A DNA stretch of 64,000 nucleotides from positions 351,613 through 415,612 of the forward strand of contig CALMUP010000008.1 of NCBI GenBank assembly GCA_937872895.1. The letters run 5' to 3'. Each line of letters starts with the position of its first letter. Position 1 is the first letter of the stretch. The position numbers were made by a program, and so were the translations under genes. Source of the DNA: an uncultured Verrucomicrobiota bacterium (GTDB lineage Bacteria; Verrucomicrobiota; Kiritimatiellia; CAIVKH01). The notes under the pieces are model-generated. The model worked only from the letters and a program-made list of their open reading frames with translations. It was not told the DNA's origin and made no database searches. Below, piece by piece: positions 1-9,878 of the stretch.

Positions 1-1
1 G

Positions 2-1348
<1,347 letters not shown>

Positions 1349-1421
1349 TCCGGTGGGCGTGCGTCGTTGGCTTCCGGCTGCAGACAGGGTAGGTTGACCC
1401 GTGATAAGGAGCAGACGCGTA

Positions 1422-3182
1422 ATGAAACTTCGACAAGCAGGTTGGGTGGTGGCGGTGGTCGCCGCCGCGTCGTGGGCCATGGCCGCCGAGGAATTCCCCC
1501 GCGACACGTGGAAGGACGAGCCGAGTCCGCTCGCCAGTTCCTTCGCCGTTCCCGGCGGGTTGGTGAACATCTATGCCCACCAGTACCCGCAGAGCTTCAA
1601 CTACTACCTCGACAACAATGTGTTGAGCGGCGAGCTGTTCGGCAACATGTTCGAGTCGCTGCTCGGCATCGACGGCATGACCGCGGAATACGTGCCGGGC
1701 CTGGCCGAACGCTGGACGATCTCCGACGACAAGCGGACCATCACCTTCACCCTGGATGAGCGCGCCCGCTGGAGCGATGGCACGCCGGTGACCGCCCACG
1801 ATGTGGTCTTCACCTTCAACACCGTGCTCGCCCCGGAAAACCTCACCGGTCCGCACAAGGTCGGCCTCGACAACTTCGAGACCCCGGTGGCGCTGGATGA
1901 CCGGACGGTGAAGTTCGTGGCGAAGGAGGTGCACTGGCGCAACCTGGGCACGGCCGGTGGCCTGCTGATCCTGCCCAAGCACGCGATGGAGGGGAAGGAC
2001 TTCAACCGCATCCTGTTCTCCTTCCCGGTCGTTTCCGGCCCGTACCGGATCGGCGAGGTGAACGAGGGACGCTTCGTGACGATGGAGCGCCGCGAGGACT
2101 GGTGGGCGCGTGAGCTTCCGCGCAACCAGCATACTGCGAACTTCCAGACGCTGGTCTACCGCTTCTTCGCCGATGCCGAGAACGCCTACGAGAGTTTCCG
2201 CCGCGGCCTGCTCGACGTGTTCCCGGTCTATGTCGCCCGCATCTGGGTCAATGAATCCTCGGGCGAGCGCTTCGACCGGAACTGGATCGTCAAGCAGAAG
2301 GTGTACAATTACAACCCGATCGGTTTCCAGGGCTTCGCGATGAACATGCGGCGCCCTCCGTTCGACGACCTGCGGGTGCGCCGCGCGCTGGCCCACCTGC
2401 TCAACCGTGAGAAGATGAACAGCACGATCATGTATGACCAGTACTTCCTGCAACGCTCCTACTACGAGGACCTCTACAGCGAGGAGCAACCTTGTCCGAA
2501 CGAACTGATCGCGTACGACAAGGAGCGCGCCCGCGCCCTGCTGGCCGAGGCGGGTTGGAAGGCGAACCCCTCGACCGGGTTGCTGGAGAAGGACGGCAAG
2601 CCCTTCGTGCTGCGGTTCCTCACCCGAGATCCCTCGACCGACAAGTTCCTCGCCATCTACGGCGAGGATCTGCGCGATGTCGGCATTACCCTGGAAATCG
2701 TCAAGAAGGACTGGGCGGCCTGGACCAAGGACATGGATACCTACGACTACGACATGACCTGGGCGGCGTGGGGTGCCGGTCTGTTCAAGGATCCGGAAAG
2801 CATGTGGCACTCGCGCGAGGCGGACCGGCCGAGCGGCAACAACATCACCGGGTTCCGCCATGCCGAGGTCGATGCATTGATCGAGAAGCAGCGCGAGGTT
2901 TTCGATGTGCAGGCGCGCAACGACATCCTGCGCCGCATCGACGAGATCGTGGCGGCCGAGGTTCCGTATGTCCTGCTGTGGAACATCAACTACACGCGGC
3001 TGCTGTACTGGAACAAGTTCGGCATGCCCGACCAGGTCCTGTCCAAGTACGGCGATGAACGTTCCGCGTTCGGCTTGTGGTGGTACGACGAGGATGCGGC
3101 GGCCGAATTGGACGAGGCGATGAAGGAAGGCCGCGATCTGGCTCCGCGCCCGGTCGAGGTCCGTTTCGACGACCATTTCTGA
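1422..3182 (+). CDS. YejA-like periplasmic solute-binding protein (SBP family 5)
   Basis: Predicted 586-residue periplasmic substrate-binding component of an oligopeptide/microcin C type ABC importer. It opens with a signal peptide (MKLRQAGWVVAVVAAASWAMA, then AEEF). ATG 1422 is preferred over GTG 1401 because AAGGAG at 1406-1411 lies 10 bases before it. Family 5 features include 'LAERWTISDDKRTITFTLDERARWSDGTPVTAHDVVFTF' and 'DDLRVRRALAHLLNRE'. The middle and C-terminus ('REDWWARELPRNQ', 'YDMTWAAWGAG', 'FGLWWYDEDAAAELDEA') resemble YejA more than OppA or DppA. No permease or ATPase gene lies nearby, so its transporter must be encoded elsewhere. menA follows after 2 bases. The substrate is unknown. 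Confidence 0.88.
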   Translation: MKLRQAGWVVAVVAAASWAMAAEEFPRDTWKDEPSPLASSFAVPGGLVNIYAHQYPQSFNYYLDNNVLSGELFGNMFESLLGIDGMTAEYVPGLAERWTISDDKRTITFTLDERARWSDGTPVTAHDVVFTFNTVLAPENLTGPHKVGLDNFETPVALDDRTVKFVAKEVHWRNLGTAGGLLILPKHAMEGKDFNRILFSFPVVSGPYRIGEVNEGRFVTMERREDWWARELPRNQHTANFQTLVYRFFADAENAYESFRRGLLDVFPVYVARIWVNESSGERFDRNWIVKQKVYNYNPIGFQGFAMNMRRPPFDDLRVRRALAHLLNREKMNSTIMYDQYFLQRSYYEDLYSEEQPCPNELIAYDKERARALLAEAGWKANPSTGLLEKDGKPFVLRFLTRDPSTDKFLAIYGEDLRDVGITLEIVKKDWAAWTKDMDTYDYDMTWAAWGAGLFKDPESMWHSREADRPSGNNITGFRHAEVDALIEKQREVFDVQARNDILRRIDEIVAAEVPYVLLWNINYTRLLYWNKFGMPDQVLSKYGDERSAFGLWWYDEDAAAELDEAMKEGRDLAPRPVEVRFDDHF

Positions 3183-3184
3183 TC

Positions 3185-4090
3185 ATGACTTCCCCGGCAC
3201 CCGGACTGATTCATCGCTGGCTGCTGGCCGCGCGGCCGAAGACCTTGTGGGCCGCGGTCGGACCGGTGATGATCGGCACCGCCATGGCTTCCACGACGGA
3301 GGCGGGTGCGCATGCCCCGAGCGCCTGGATGGCGCTGGCCGGGGCGATCCTGCTGCAGATCGGCACGAATTTCTGCAACGACTATGCCGACTTCATCAAG
3401 GGTGCCGACACCGACCGCCGCACCGGTCCGGCCCGCGCGGTGGCGAGCGGATGGATCACCCCGCGCCAGATGCTGATCGCCACCATCCTTGTCTTCACCC
3501 TGGCCGCCCTGGTCTGCGGCTGGCTGGTGCTGCGGGCCGGATGGCCCCTGATCCTGCTCGGTGTGGTATCGATCGCGGCCGGGGTCCTCTACACCGCGGG
3601 TCCGTACCCGCTGGCATACGTCGGGCTCGGCGACCTGTTCGTCCTGGTATTCTTCGGTCCGGTCGCGACCGCCGGTAGCTATTACGTTCAGACCCTCGAG
3701 TTCTCGTGGCTCGCCGCGGCAGCGGGCATCGGGCCCGGATTCCTTTCCGTGGCCATCCTGACGGTGAACAACCTGCGCGACCGGATCAGCGATACCGAAG
3801 CGGGCAAACGCACGCTGGCGGTGCGGTTCGGGGCGGGATTCGCCAGGGTCGAGTACATGCTCTGCCTGCTCATCGCCGCGGTCATGCCCTTTGTGCTGGT
3901 GGCCTGGGCCGGCCCGCAACACCGGAACGCGCTCGCCGCCACCCTGATCCTGTTCGCATCGTGGCCGGTGATTCGTTTGGTCCTGACCCGGACCGGACGC
4001 GAGCTGAATCCCGGCCTCGGCATGACTGCGCTGCTGCTCCTGGCGTACAGTCTGGCGTTCTCGATCGGCTGGGCGATGGTGCGGACATGA
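3185..4090 (+). CDS. menA: 1,4-dihydroxy-2-naphthoate polyprenyltransferase
   Basis: Membrane UbiA-family prenyltransferase of 301 residues that attaches the polyprenyl tail to 1,4-dihydroxy-2-naphthoate, giving demethylmenaquinone. Both Asp-rich prenyl-diphosphate/Mg sites are present: 'NDYADFIKGADTDRRTGPARA' (NDxxD) and 'NNLRDRISDTEAGKRTLAVRFG', separated by several hydrophobic helices. 'ARPKTLWAAVGPVMIGTA' is a typical MenA N-terminus. ATG 3185 lies 2 bases after the previous stop; an in-frame upstream extension lies inside the yejA-like gene and lacks homology. The 3' end overlaps menC by ATGA, indicating translational coupling. Confidence 0.96.
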   Translation: MTSPAPGLIHRWLLAARPKTLWAAVGPVMIGTAMASTTEAGAHAPSAWMALAGAILLQIGTNFCNDYADFIKGADTDRRTGPARAVASGWITPRQMLIATILVFTLAALVCGWLVLRAGWPLILLGVVSIAAGVLYTAGPYPLAYVGLGDLFVLVFFGPVATAGSYYVQTLEFSWLAAAAGIGPGFLSVAILTVNNLRDRISDTEAGKRTLAVRFGAGFARVEYMLCLLIAAVMPFVLVAWAGPQHRNALAATLILFASWPVIRLVLTRTGRELNPGLGMTALLLLAYSLAFSIGWAMVRT

Positions 4091-5103
4091 GGACGGGAGA
4101 GACGGCAGTGGACCGCTCGGTGTTCAGCTACCGACTTCCGTTGCATCACCCGGTGCGGATTGCCGGGAGCGAGCGCACCCATGCGGTTGGCTTCCTGTTA
4201 CGCGAAGAGGTGGCCGGTCAGGTACGCTGGGCGAATGCCGCCCCGCTCGACGGGTACAGCCGCGAGTCGGTACGCGAAACGGGTGACGCCCTGCGTTCCT
4301 GCGTGGCCGGGCGGATCCCGTGGTCCGACGTGGCGGAGCGTTACGCCTCGGTGCGCTGGGCGATGGCCGGATGGTCGATGCACGGGTGGGCACCCGCGGA
4401 AAGCTCGATCCCGCTGGCCCGTTTGATCACGGGAGGGACGGTGGATTCCATCGTGGATCAGGTGGCCGCGGCACAGCGCGACGGCTACCGCGTGGTGAAG
4501 ATCAAGGTGGGTGGCCGGGTGTTCGACGATGATCTCCTCGTTGCGCGAACGGTGATGCGCGAGGCACCATCCGGTATCAAGGTGCGGTTTGATGCAAACC
4601 GTGCCTGGCCGGTCGATCAGGCGGTCCGTTTCGCCCGCGCGGTGGCATCGGACCGGCTCGATTACGTGGAGGAACCATTGGCGGATCCATCCGGTTATGC
4701 CGCGTTTGAGGATCAGTCGGAGACGCCGTGGGCGCTCGACGAGTCGCTGGTGCGTGTGCCGGACCTGTGCCGGGAGCCGTGGCGGCGGCTGGTCGCCTAT
4801 GTGCTCAAGCCGTCGTTGATCGGCGGGTTGATCGACCTGCTGCCGCTGGTCGAGGAGGCGCGCCGGTTCGGTCGCCGCATCGTGGTCAGCGCCCTGTACG
4901 AAAGCGGGGTCGGCATCGTCCATGCGGCGGCGCTGGCGGCGGCCGTCGCCCCGCAGGAGGCGGCCGGACTGGACACCTACGGGGCTCTGGCGTCGGATGT
5001 GCTGGGACAGGCGCTGGAGGTCGCCGGCGGCAACCTGCGAGTGCCGCACCTCGCGGACCTTGATCGCCGTGTGGATAGGAACCGATTGGAGCTGTGGTCA
5101 TGA
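4087..5103 (+). CDS. menC: o-Succinylbenzoate synthase
   Basis: Enolase-superfamily dehydratase of 338 residues converting SHCHC to o-succinylbenzoate in menaquinone synthesis. The catalytic set is readable: KIKVGG (K-x-K acid/base), DANRAW, EEPLAD and DES (the three metal-binding acidic residues), and 'VLKPSLIGG' (the second catalytic lysine). The N-terminal capping domain is short, and the start ATG at 4087 overlaps the menA stop (ATGA). The superfamily also contains dipeptide epimerases and N-succinylamino-acid racemases, but the position between menA and menE decides for MenC. Confidence 0.94.
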   Translation: MRTGETAVDRSVFSYRLPLHHPVRIAGSERTHAVGFLLREEVAGQVRWANAAPLDGYSRESVRETGDALRSCVAGRIPWSDVAERYASVRWAMAGWSMHGWAPAESSIPLARLITGGTVDSIVDQVAAAQRDGYRVVKIKVGGRVFDDDLLVARTVMREAPSGIKVRFDANRAWPVDQAVRFARAVASDRLDYVEEPLADPSGYAAFEDQSETPWALDESLVRVPDLCREPWRRLVAYVLKPSLIGGLIDLLPLVEEARRFGRRIVVSALYESGVGIVHAAALAAAVAPQEAAGLDTYGALASDVLGQALEVAGGNLRVPHLADLDRRVDRNRLELWS

Positions 5104-6527
5104 CAAACCTGCGATGCATGTTGGAGGAGGCAGCGACGATCTCCAAGCACCAGCCGGCCATCCGGCAGGGCGAGCGGATCATCCTGTATTCGGAGTGGAA
5201 TGAACTGTCCGCGGCGGTGGCGCGGCGTCTGGAGGAGCGCGGGGTGCGGCGGGGTGACCGCATCGGGTTGTTCATGGCGACGGACTGGCGGATGCTGGTC
5301 CTGATCACGGGCATCATCCGTGCCGGCGCGGTGGCCGTGCCGGTCTCGACGCGGCTGCCGCGCGCCGGGGTGGTGGCGAGCCTGCGGCGCGTCGATTCCA
5401 ACCGGATCCTGGCGTACCTATCCGAAAAGAAGGATGGCGGATTGGAGGGGATCGAGGTCTGGTCGCCCGATGATTTCCTGGGCACGCCGGAAACTGCGGC
5501 AAGCCCCGCACCGCCGATGCCTCTGGACGCCCCGGCGATGATCGTCTTCACCTCGGGCAGCAGCAACGAGCCGCGCCCGGCCGTGTTGTCGTACGGCAAT
5601 CTCTACTACAACGCACAGGGCGCGAATGCCAACCTGCGGCTGCACTCCAAGGACACGTGGCTGTTGAACCTGCCGCTGTATCATGTGAGCGGGCTCGGCG
5701 TGATGTTCCGGTGCATGCTCGGCGGGGCCAGCGTGGTCATCCCGGAACAACGGGAAACACTGGTGCAGGCGATCGCGCGGTACCGGCCGACCTTTCTGTC
5801 GCTCGTACCGACCCAGTTGTCGGATCTGCTGCGCGAGAACGAGGTGCCGGGCATTGACGCTGCACGTGTGCTGCTCGTGGGTGGTGCAGCGTGTGATCCG
5901 GCCCTGGTCGAACAGGCGGTGGCCAAGCGCTGGCCGGTGTACCTGACCTACGGGATGACCGAGACGGGTTCGCAGATCGCCACGATGCCGGTCGATGCGC
6001 CGCCATCCAGGCGGATGGCCACGTCGGGCAAGGTCCTGCGTCACCGTACCGTCCGGATCGCCGACGACGGGGAGATCCTGGTCCGTGGTCCCTGTGTGTT
6101 CAGCGGTTACTGGCAGGATGGGGCGGTGCAAGCGGCGACCGATGCGGAGGGGTGGTGGCATACGGGTGATCTCGGCGCGGTGGACGCGGACGGGTACCTG
6201 ACGGTGCGGGGCCGGCGTGATGCGTTGATCATTTCCGGCGGCGAGAACATCCAGCCGGAGGAAGTCGAGGCGTGCCTGCGCGCTATCGAGGGTGTGGTGC
6301 AGGCGGTCGTGCTGGGGGTGCCACACCCGCGGTTCGGCCAGCGTCCGGTCGCCGTGGTCAAGGCGACCGGCGGCGATGAGATGCTCTGGCGCAAGCGGCT
6401 GAACGCGGTGCTCCCGGCGTTCAAGGTCCCGGATGCGTTTTTCCCGTGGCCGGATGAACCCTGGGCGGAAGGCATGAAAGCTTCGCGGGCCCGCCTGGCG
6501 GCGTGGATCGCGGAGCGCAGCGCATGA
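5100..6527 (+). CDS. menE: o-Succinylbenzoate--CoA ligase
   Basis: Acyl-adenylate-forming enzyme of 475 residues that activates o-succinylbenzoate with ATP and CoA. Motifs in order: 'FTSGSSNEPRPAVLSYGN' (P-loop-like A3; the usual GTTGxPK is altered to SSNEPRP), 'TYGMTETGSQ' (A5), 'WWHTGDLGAVDADGYLTVRGRRDALIISGGENIQPEEVE' (A7-A8), and 'EGMKASRARL' holding the likely adenylation lysine. ATG 5100 overlaps the menC stop (ATGA) with TTGGAG just upstream; GTG 5094 is less likely. It ends the menA-menC-menE unit; menD, menF, menH and menB are not in this window. Confidence 0.95.
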   Translation: MTNLRCMLEEAATISKHQPAIRQGERIILYSEWNELSAAVARRLEERGVRRGDRIGLFMATDWRMLVLITGIIRAGAVAVPVSTRLPRAGVVASLRRVDSNRILAYLSEKKDGGLEGIEVWSPDDFLGTPETAASPAPPMPLDAPAMIVFTSGSSNEPRPAVLSYGNLYYNAQGANANLRLHSKDTWLLNLPLYHVSGLGVMFRCMLGGASVVIPEQRETLVQAIARYRPTFLSLVPTQLSDLLRENEVPGIDAARVLLVGGAACDPALVEQAVAKRWPVYLTYGMTETGSQIATMPVDAPPSRRMATSGKVLRHRTVRIADDGEILVRGPCVFSGYWQDGAVQAATDAEGWWHTGDLGAVDADGYLTVRGRRDALIISGGENIQPEEVEACLRAIEGVVQAVVLGVPHPRFGQRPVAVVKATGGDEMLWRKRLNAVLPAFKVPDAFFPWPDEPWAEGMKASRARLAAWIAERSA

Positions 6528-6534
6528 TGCGCGA

Positions 6535-6930
6535 TCAGATGCGGCCGAGCACGGCGCGGAGTTGATCCGGAAGGTCCGTGGCCTTGCCGGTGTCCTTTGC
6601 CACCACGGCATGGGTGATGGTCACGTCCACTGCAATGTCTCCGTGTGCGTTCCGGAGCTGGTGGTTCATGGCAAACGAGCGGGCACCGATGGCCGCGGTG
6701 CGTGAAACCACGGTGATGGCATCACCCAGGGCCAGCGGGGCGCGGTAGTCGGCCTCGACGCGCACGACGGGAAGCACGAACGGTTTGCGCTCGAGGATCG
6801 CGCGGAGATCGAGACCGGCGCTGGCCATGGCGTTCTCGAAGGCCTCGTGGGCGAGGCGCAGGGCGGCGGCGAAGTAGATCCGCCCGGCGGCATCGGTATC
6901 AGCCAGTTGCACACGGCAGGTATGGTTCAT
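6535..6930 (-). CDS. Hot-dog fold acyl-CoA thioesterase, possible DHNA-CoA hydrolase
   Basis: 4HBT-family thioesterase of 131 residues. The YbgC/FadM-type signature 'LADTDAAGRIYFAAALRLAHEAFE' near residues 8-33 includes the catalytic-type Asp. The central 'VVRVEADYRAPLALGDAITV' is the usual hot-dog strand. ATG 6930 overlaps the mrp stop (ATGA), and GGGAG lies 8 bases upstream. The gene faces menE with 7 bases between stops. Hydrolases of 1,4-dihydroxy-2-naphthoyl-CoA belong to this family, so a role in menaquinone synthesis is attractive, but this is inference from position. A general acyl-CoA thioesterase is equally compatible. Confidence 0.85.
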   Translation of the reverse strand: MNHTCRVQLADTDAAGRIYFAAALRLAHEAFENAMASAGLDLRAILERKPFVLPVVRVEADYRAPLALGDAITVVSRTAAIGARSFAMNHQLRNAHGDIAVDVTITHAVVAKDTGKATDLPDQLRAVLGRI

Positions 6931-8291
6931 CGTGAGGCTCCCGGGGAGGTCAGGCCGGCCATGTCGGTCAGCAGTTCGTAGGGATAAATGGAGGAGGAAT
7001 GGCCGTCGCTCCACTGCATGGCGATGGCGTAATTGCCCATCGGTTGAAGTTTCACCGGATAGACGCTGTCCTGGATGTCCTCGGGTTTGAGCAATGGGCG
7101 TCCGGAGAATTCGTCCACGCAATGGGCGCAGCGGCAGGCGCGGCGCAGGGCGGCGGGGTGGATCAGGCCTTCGCGGTCGCCTGCACGGACGGCGATGCCG
7201 GCCCCGGCCTTGAAGGCGACGGTGGGGCGGGAGGCTCCGCCGGAGGTCAGGCGTTCGATCTCGCCGTGGACGGCGCGGGCGATGTCGTGGAACAGCCGGG
7301 AGGTTTCCGCCTTCGGGTGGGCGACCACGAAGGGGATGCCGCCGTCGCCGGACAGGGACAACTCGGGATTCACCGGCAGTTCGAAGGCGTGGCGGATGCC
7401 GTACTGGTCCACGATGCGTTGTTTCGCGCCGCGGCCGAACAGGTGATGCACGGTATTGCAGCCGGGACAGCGGAAGTAGCTCATGTTCTCCACCAGGGCC
7501 ACGGTGGGAACCTTCAGCTTGTCGAACATCTGGATGCCCTTCACCACGTCCACGAAACTCAATTGCTGCGGGGTGGTGACGATCACCGCGGCGGTGATCG
7601 GGATCAACTGGGTCAGGGTCAGTTGCACGTCGCCGGTGCCGGGGGGCAGGTCGAGCACGAGGTAATCGAGGTCGCCCCAGTTGGTGGTGGTCAGCAGCTG
7701 GTTGATGATCTGGGTCACCATCGGTCCGCGCATGATCGCCGCGCCACCGGCCGATGGCACATACCCGAACGACATCAGGGGCACGTTCAGGTAGGAGAGG
7801 GGGATGATCAGGTCGTTCTCCTGGTACAACTCGGTGGCGGGGAGTTGCACCATCGTGGGAAGGCTCGGGCCGTAGATGTCGGCGTCGAAGATCCCGGTCT
7901 TGTAGCCGAGGCCGGCCAGGCTGTAGGCCAGGTTCACCGCGGTGGTCGATTTGCCGACGCCGCCCTTGCAACTCGATACGGCGATGATGTGGCGCACGTG
8001 TTTCAGTCCGGGGGCCTTGGCGAGCAGCGGGTTCTCGCGGACCTTGCGTGCCGGCGGCAGCATCACCATGACATCCTGGATCCCGGGGAGGGTGGCGAGC
8101 ACCTGTTCGGCGGCGGTCTTGAGGTTCTGCCGGGTTTCCTCGCCCTGGGTTGCGGCATCAAGGGTGAAGGAGACCATGCCTTCGGCGGAGATCACCAGGT
8201 TCTGGATCAGGCCCAGTGCCACGATATCCTGCTTGGAGACGGGGTCCACGACCCGGCTCAGCCGGACCAGGACATCTTGTTCGGTGATCAT
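6927..8291 (-). CDS. apbC: Mrp/ApbC/NBP35-family Fe-S carrier ATPase with C-terminal DUF971
   Basis: Cytosolic P-loop scaffold or carrier for iron-sulfur clusters, 454 residues. Domains: MIP18/DUF59-like N-terminus (1-85); deviant Walker A 'CKGGVGKST' at 108-116 with 'FDADIYGPSLP' and 'LDLPPGTGD'; the CxxC cluster site 'YFRCPGCNT' (Cys275, Cys278); and a C-terminal DUF971 (GBBH-like) domain from about 360 with 'CRCAHCVDEFSGR' and 'YAIAMQWSDGHSSSIYPYELL'. DUF971 is often a separate small protein, so the fusion is noteworthy. A good promoter lies upstream, and the stop overlaps the thioesterase start. Mrp identity is secure; the client proteins are unknown. Confidence 0.95.
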   Translation of the reverse strand: MITEQDVLVRLSRVVDPVSKQDIVALGLIQNLVISAEGMVSFTLDAATQGEETRQNLKTAAEQVLATLPGIQDVMVMLPPARKVRENPLLAKAPGLKHVRHIIAVSSCKGGVGKSTTAVNLAYSLAGLGYKTGIFDADIYGPSLPTMVQLPATELYQENDLIIPLSYLNVPLMSFGYVPSAGGAAIMRGPMVTQIINQLLTTTNWGDLDYLVLDLPPGTGDVQLTLTQLIPITAAVIVTTPQQLSFVDVVKGIQMFDKLKVPTVALVENMSYFRCPGCNTVHHLFGRGAKQRIVDQYGIRHAFELPVNPELSLSGDGGIPFVVAHPKAETSRLFHDIARAVHGEIERLTSGGASRPTVAFKAGAGIAVRAGDREGLIHPAALRRACRCAHCVDEFSGRPLLKPEDIQDSVYPVKLQPMGNYAIAMQWSDGHSSSIYPYELLTDMAGLTSPGASR

Positions 8292-8335
8292 GACGGGAAG
8301 GCTCCGGACGTTTTTTCCTTGTGTACCATGGGTCG

Positions 8336-8363
8336 ACTATAGACGGTTATGGCGCGCTGGCAA
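8336..8363 (-). promoter_or_regulatory. Predicted sigma70-type promoter of apbC
   Basis: On the minus strand, TTGCCA (8363-8358) is followed after 16 bases by TATAGT (8341-8336), close to consensus. It lies about 45 bases before the apbC start, leaving room for the GGAG element about 10 bases before that start. Confidence 0.6.
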
Positions 8364-8391
8364 CTAGAACGGCGCGGTGAAAGGAGCGGTC

Positions 8392-8805
8392 ATGGTCGAG
8401 ATCACAGGTCGGTATGACGGGGCGTTGCGGTGTTCATTGCGGCACGGACCTTCGGGCACGGTCATCGAGACCGACGCCCCGGCGGACAACCATGGGCGGG
8501 CGGAGCGGTTCTCCCCGACGGACCTGATGGCGGCGGCGCTGATCGCCTGCATGACCACCACGCTGGCCATCAAGACACGGGAGCGGGGCTGGAACCTCGA
8601 CGGGACCACGATGAAGGTCACCAAGGTGATGAGCCCCGATGCGCCGCGCCGGATCGTGGCGCTACCGGCCGAGGTGAATTTCTCCATCCGGCTTGGCGAG
8701 GCGGAGCGGGCCGAGGCCGAGGCGATCCTTCGCAGTTGTCCCGTCTATAAGAGCTTGAATACGGAAATCGCAACACCGTTAACCGTCGTTTGGCCGGCGG
8801 AGTAA
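8392..8805 (+). CDS. OsmC/Ohr-family peroxiredoxin-like protein
   Basis: OsmC-fold protein of 137 residues that probably reduces organic peroxides or persulfides with a cysteine pair. Both reactive cysteines sit in the family contexts: 'DLMAAALIACMTTTLAIKTRERG' and 'LRSCPVYKSLNTEI'. ATG 8392 has AAGGAG at 8380-8385 with a 6-base spacer, so GTG 8377 is not used. The protein resembles the short YhfA/OsmC-like branch rather than Ohr. It is divergent from apbC and convergent with the histidine kinase gene. Substrate is not deducible. Confidence 0.9.
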   Translation: MVEITGRYDGALRCSLRHGPSGTVIETDAPADNHGRAERFSPTDLMAAALIACMTTTLAIKTRERGWNLDGTTMKVTKVMSPDAPRRIVALPAEVNFSIRLGEAERAEAEAILRSCPVYKSLNTEIATPLTVVWPAE

Positions 8806-8843
8806 GCGGATAGGTGCAGGCGAACGAACCGAACGGTCCTACG

Positions 8844-9773
8844 TCACACCTGCGGGAAGGTAACTCGGACACAACAACCACCAAGGTCCGACCGATCGAT
8901 GGACAAGACGCCCTCGTGCATGCGGGCGCAGTAATCGATCGAGAGGAATCCGAGACCATGACCGTGCGACTTGGTCGTGTAGAAGGGCTTGATCACATGG
9001 GCTCGCTGGTCCTCCGGGATTCCCGGCCCATCATCATGCACCTCAAGCGTCACCTGCTCTCCGTTGGTCATTCCACGGATCTCGATCCGCCCGCCTCCTT
9101 TCGTGGCGTCTGCGGCGTTGAGGATTGCGTTCATGAGCATATGGGATACAAGACTCTGGATGACCTTGGTGGTCATGACATCGGGCATTGACAGGACGAG
9201 GGTGCAGGAGGCGACCCGCGGATGGCGTTGCGCCATATCGATGGTAATCTCGGCAAGCGTGCGTAGATTTGCCTTGGTCATTTCGGTATCACGCCGTTGC
9301 CGTCCGGTGGCCAGTAGCTGGTGCGACAACTCGCCCAATTGTTCCACGGCGGATCGCAGGCATCGCATGCATTCGGCGTTGGCCGTAGGCGCAGTCAACC
9401 GCAACTCCTCCATGCCCATGGAAAGAATGGTGATCTGGTTGTTCATGTCATGCGCGATCGACATGGCCATGGCTCCGGCGAGGTTGAGGCGATCCGCTTT
9501 GAGCAATGTCGCCTCCTGATCATGGAGTTGCTCGGCCTGGCGGTGGATCTTCCGCAATACGATGTAAGCAAACATATAAAAGATCGCAGCCGTGATCAGG
9601 ATGAACAAAACACCCTTCCATTGCTCAATCCGGGCGAGAGTATCCAATGAATCGGCATGGCGGGCGGCGAGGGAGGTTGATACAAATATGTAGCCCGCGC
9701 AGAGGACCGTATAGGTCAGCGACAGGACCAATGCCACACGGGCGGGATGTGCCAAGGGATGATGTCGATCCAT
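8844..9773 (-). CDS. Orphan membrane sensor histidine kinase
   Basis: Sensor kinase of 309 residues with two predicted membrane helices (about 14-34 and 53-73) enclosing only ~18 periplasmic residues, so it probably senses the membrane or an internal signal. The phosphoacceptor is His108 in 'SIAHDMNNQITIL', a NtrB/HisKA-like H-box. The ATPase domain has 'HMLMNAILNAADATKGGG' (N-box), 'DDGPGIPEDQR' (G1) and 'FYTTKSHGHGLGFLSID' (F/G2). This arrangement is common in kinases of NtrC-type regulators. No response regulator is adjacent; the OmpR-like regulator at 13.4 kb is separated by another gene and lacks a phosphoacceptor. Ligand unknown. Confidence 0.9.
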   Translation of the reverse strand: MDRHHPLAHPARVALVLSLTYTVLCAGYIFVSTSLAARHADSLDTLARIEQWKGVLFILITAAIFYMFAYIVLRKIHRQAEQLHDQEATLLKADRLNLAGAMAMSIAHDMNNQITILSMGMEELRLTAPTANAECMRCLRSAVEQLGELSHQLLATGRQRRDTEMTKANLRTLAEITIDMAQRHPRVASCTLVLSMPDVMTTKVIQSLVSHMLMNAILNAADATKGGGRIEIRGMTNGEQVTLEVHDDGPGIPEDQRAHVIKPFYTTKSHGHGLGFLSIDYCARMHEGVLSIDRSDLGGCCVRVTFPQV

Positions 9774-9824
9774 GCGCCTTACTTACCACGGAACCGCATG
9801 ATGCGCGACAGTTAAATCCTTCTG

Positions 9825-9853
9825 TTGACGTCGCATCTCACGGTCAGTATGAA
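9825..9853 (+). promoter_or_regulatory. Predicted promoter of the MFS-PlsC-Aas gene
   Basis: TTGACG at 9825-9830, 17-base spacer, TATGAA at 9848-9853. Because start codons at 9825 and 9849 would lie inside this element, it supports translation from ATG 9879, which has GAGGAA at 9864-9869. Confidence 0.55.
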
Positions 9854-9878
9854 GATCGCTTGCGAGGAACCTTTCACG

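Noticed and set aside
6931-7971. N-terminal extension of the thioesterase reading frame
   Set aside because: The frame stays open through apbC by chance. The Shine-Dalgarno, the ATGA overlap and the family length all place the start at 6930.
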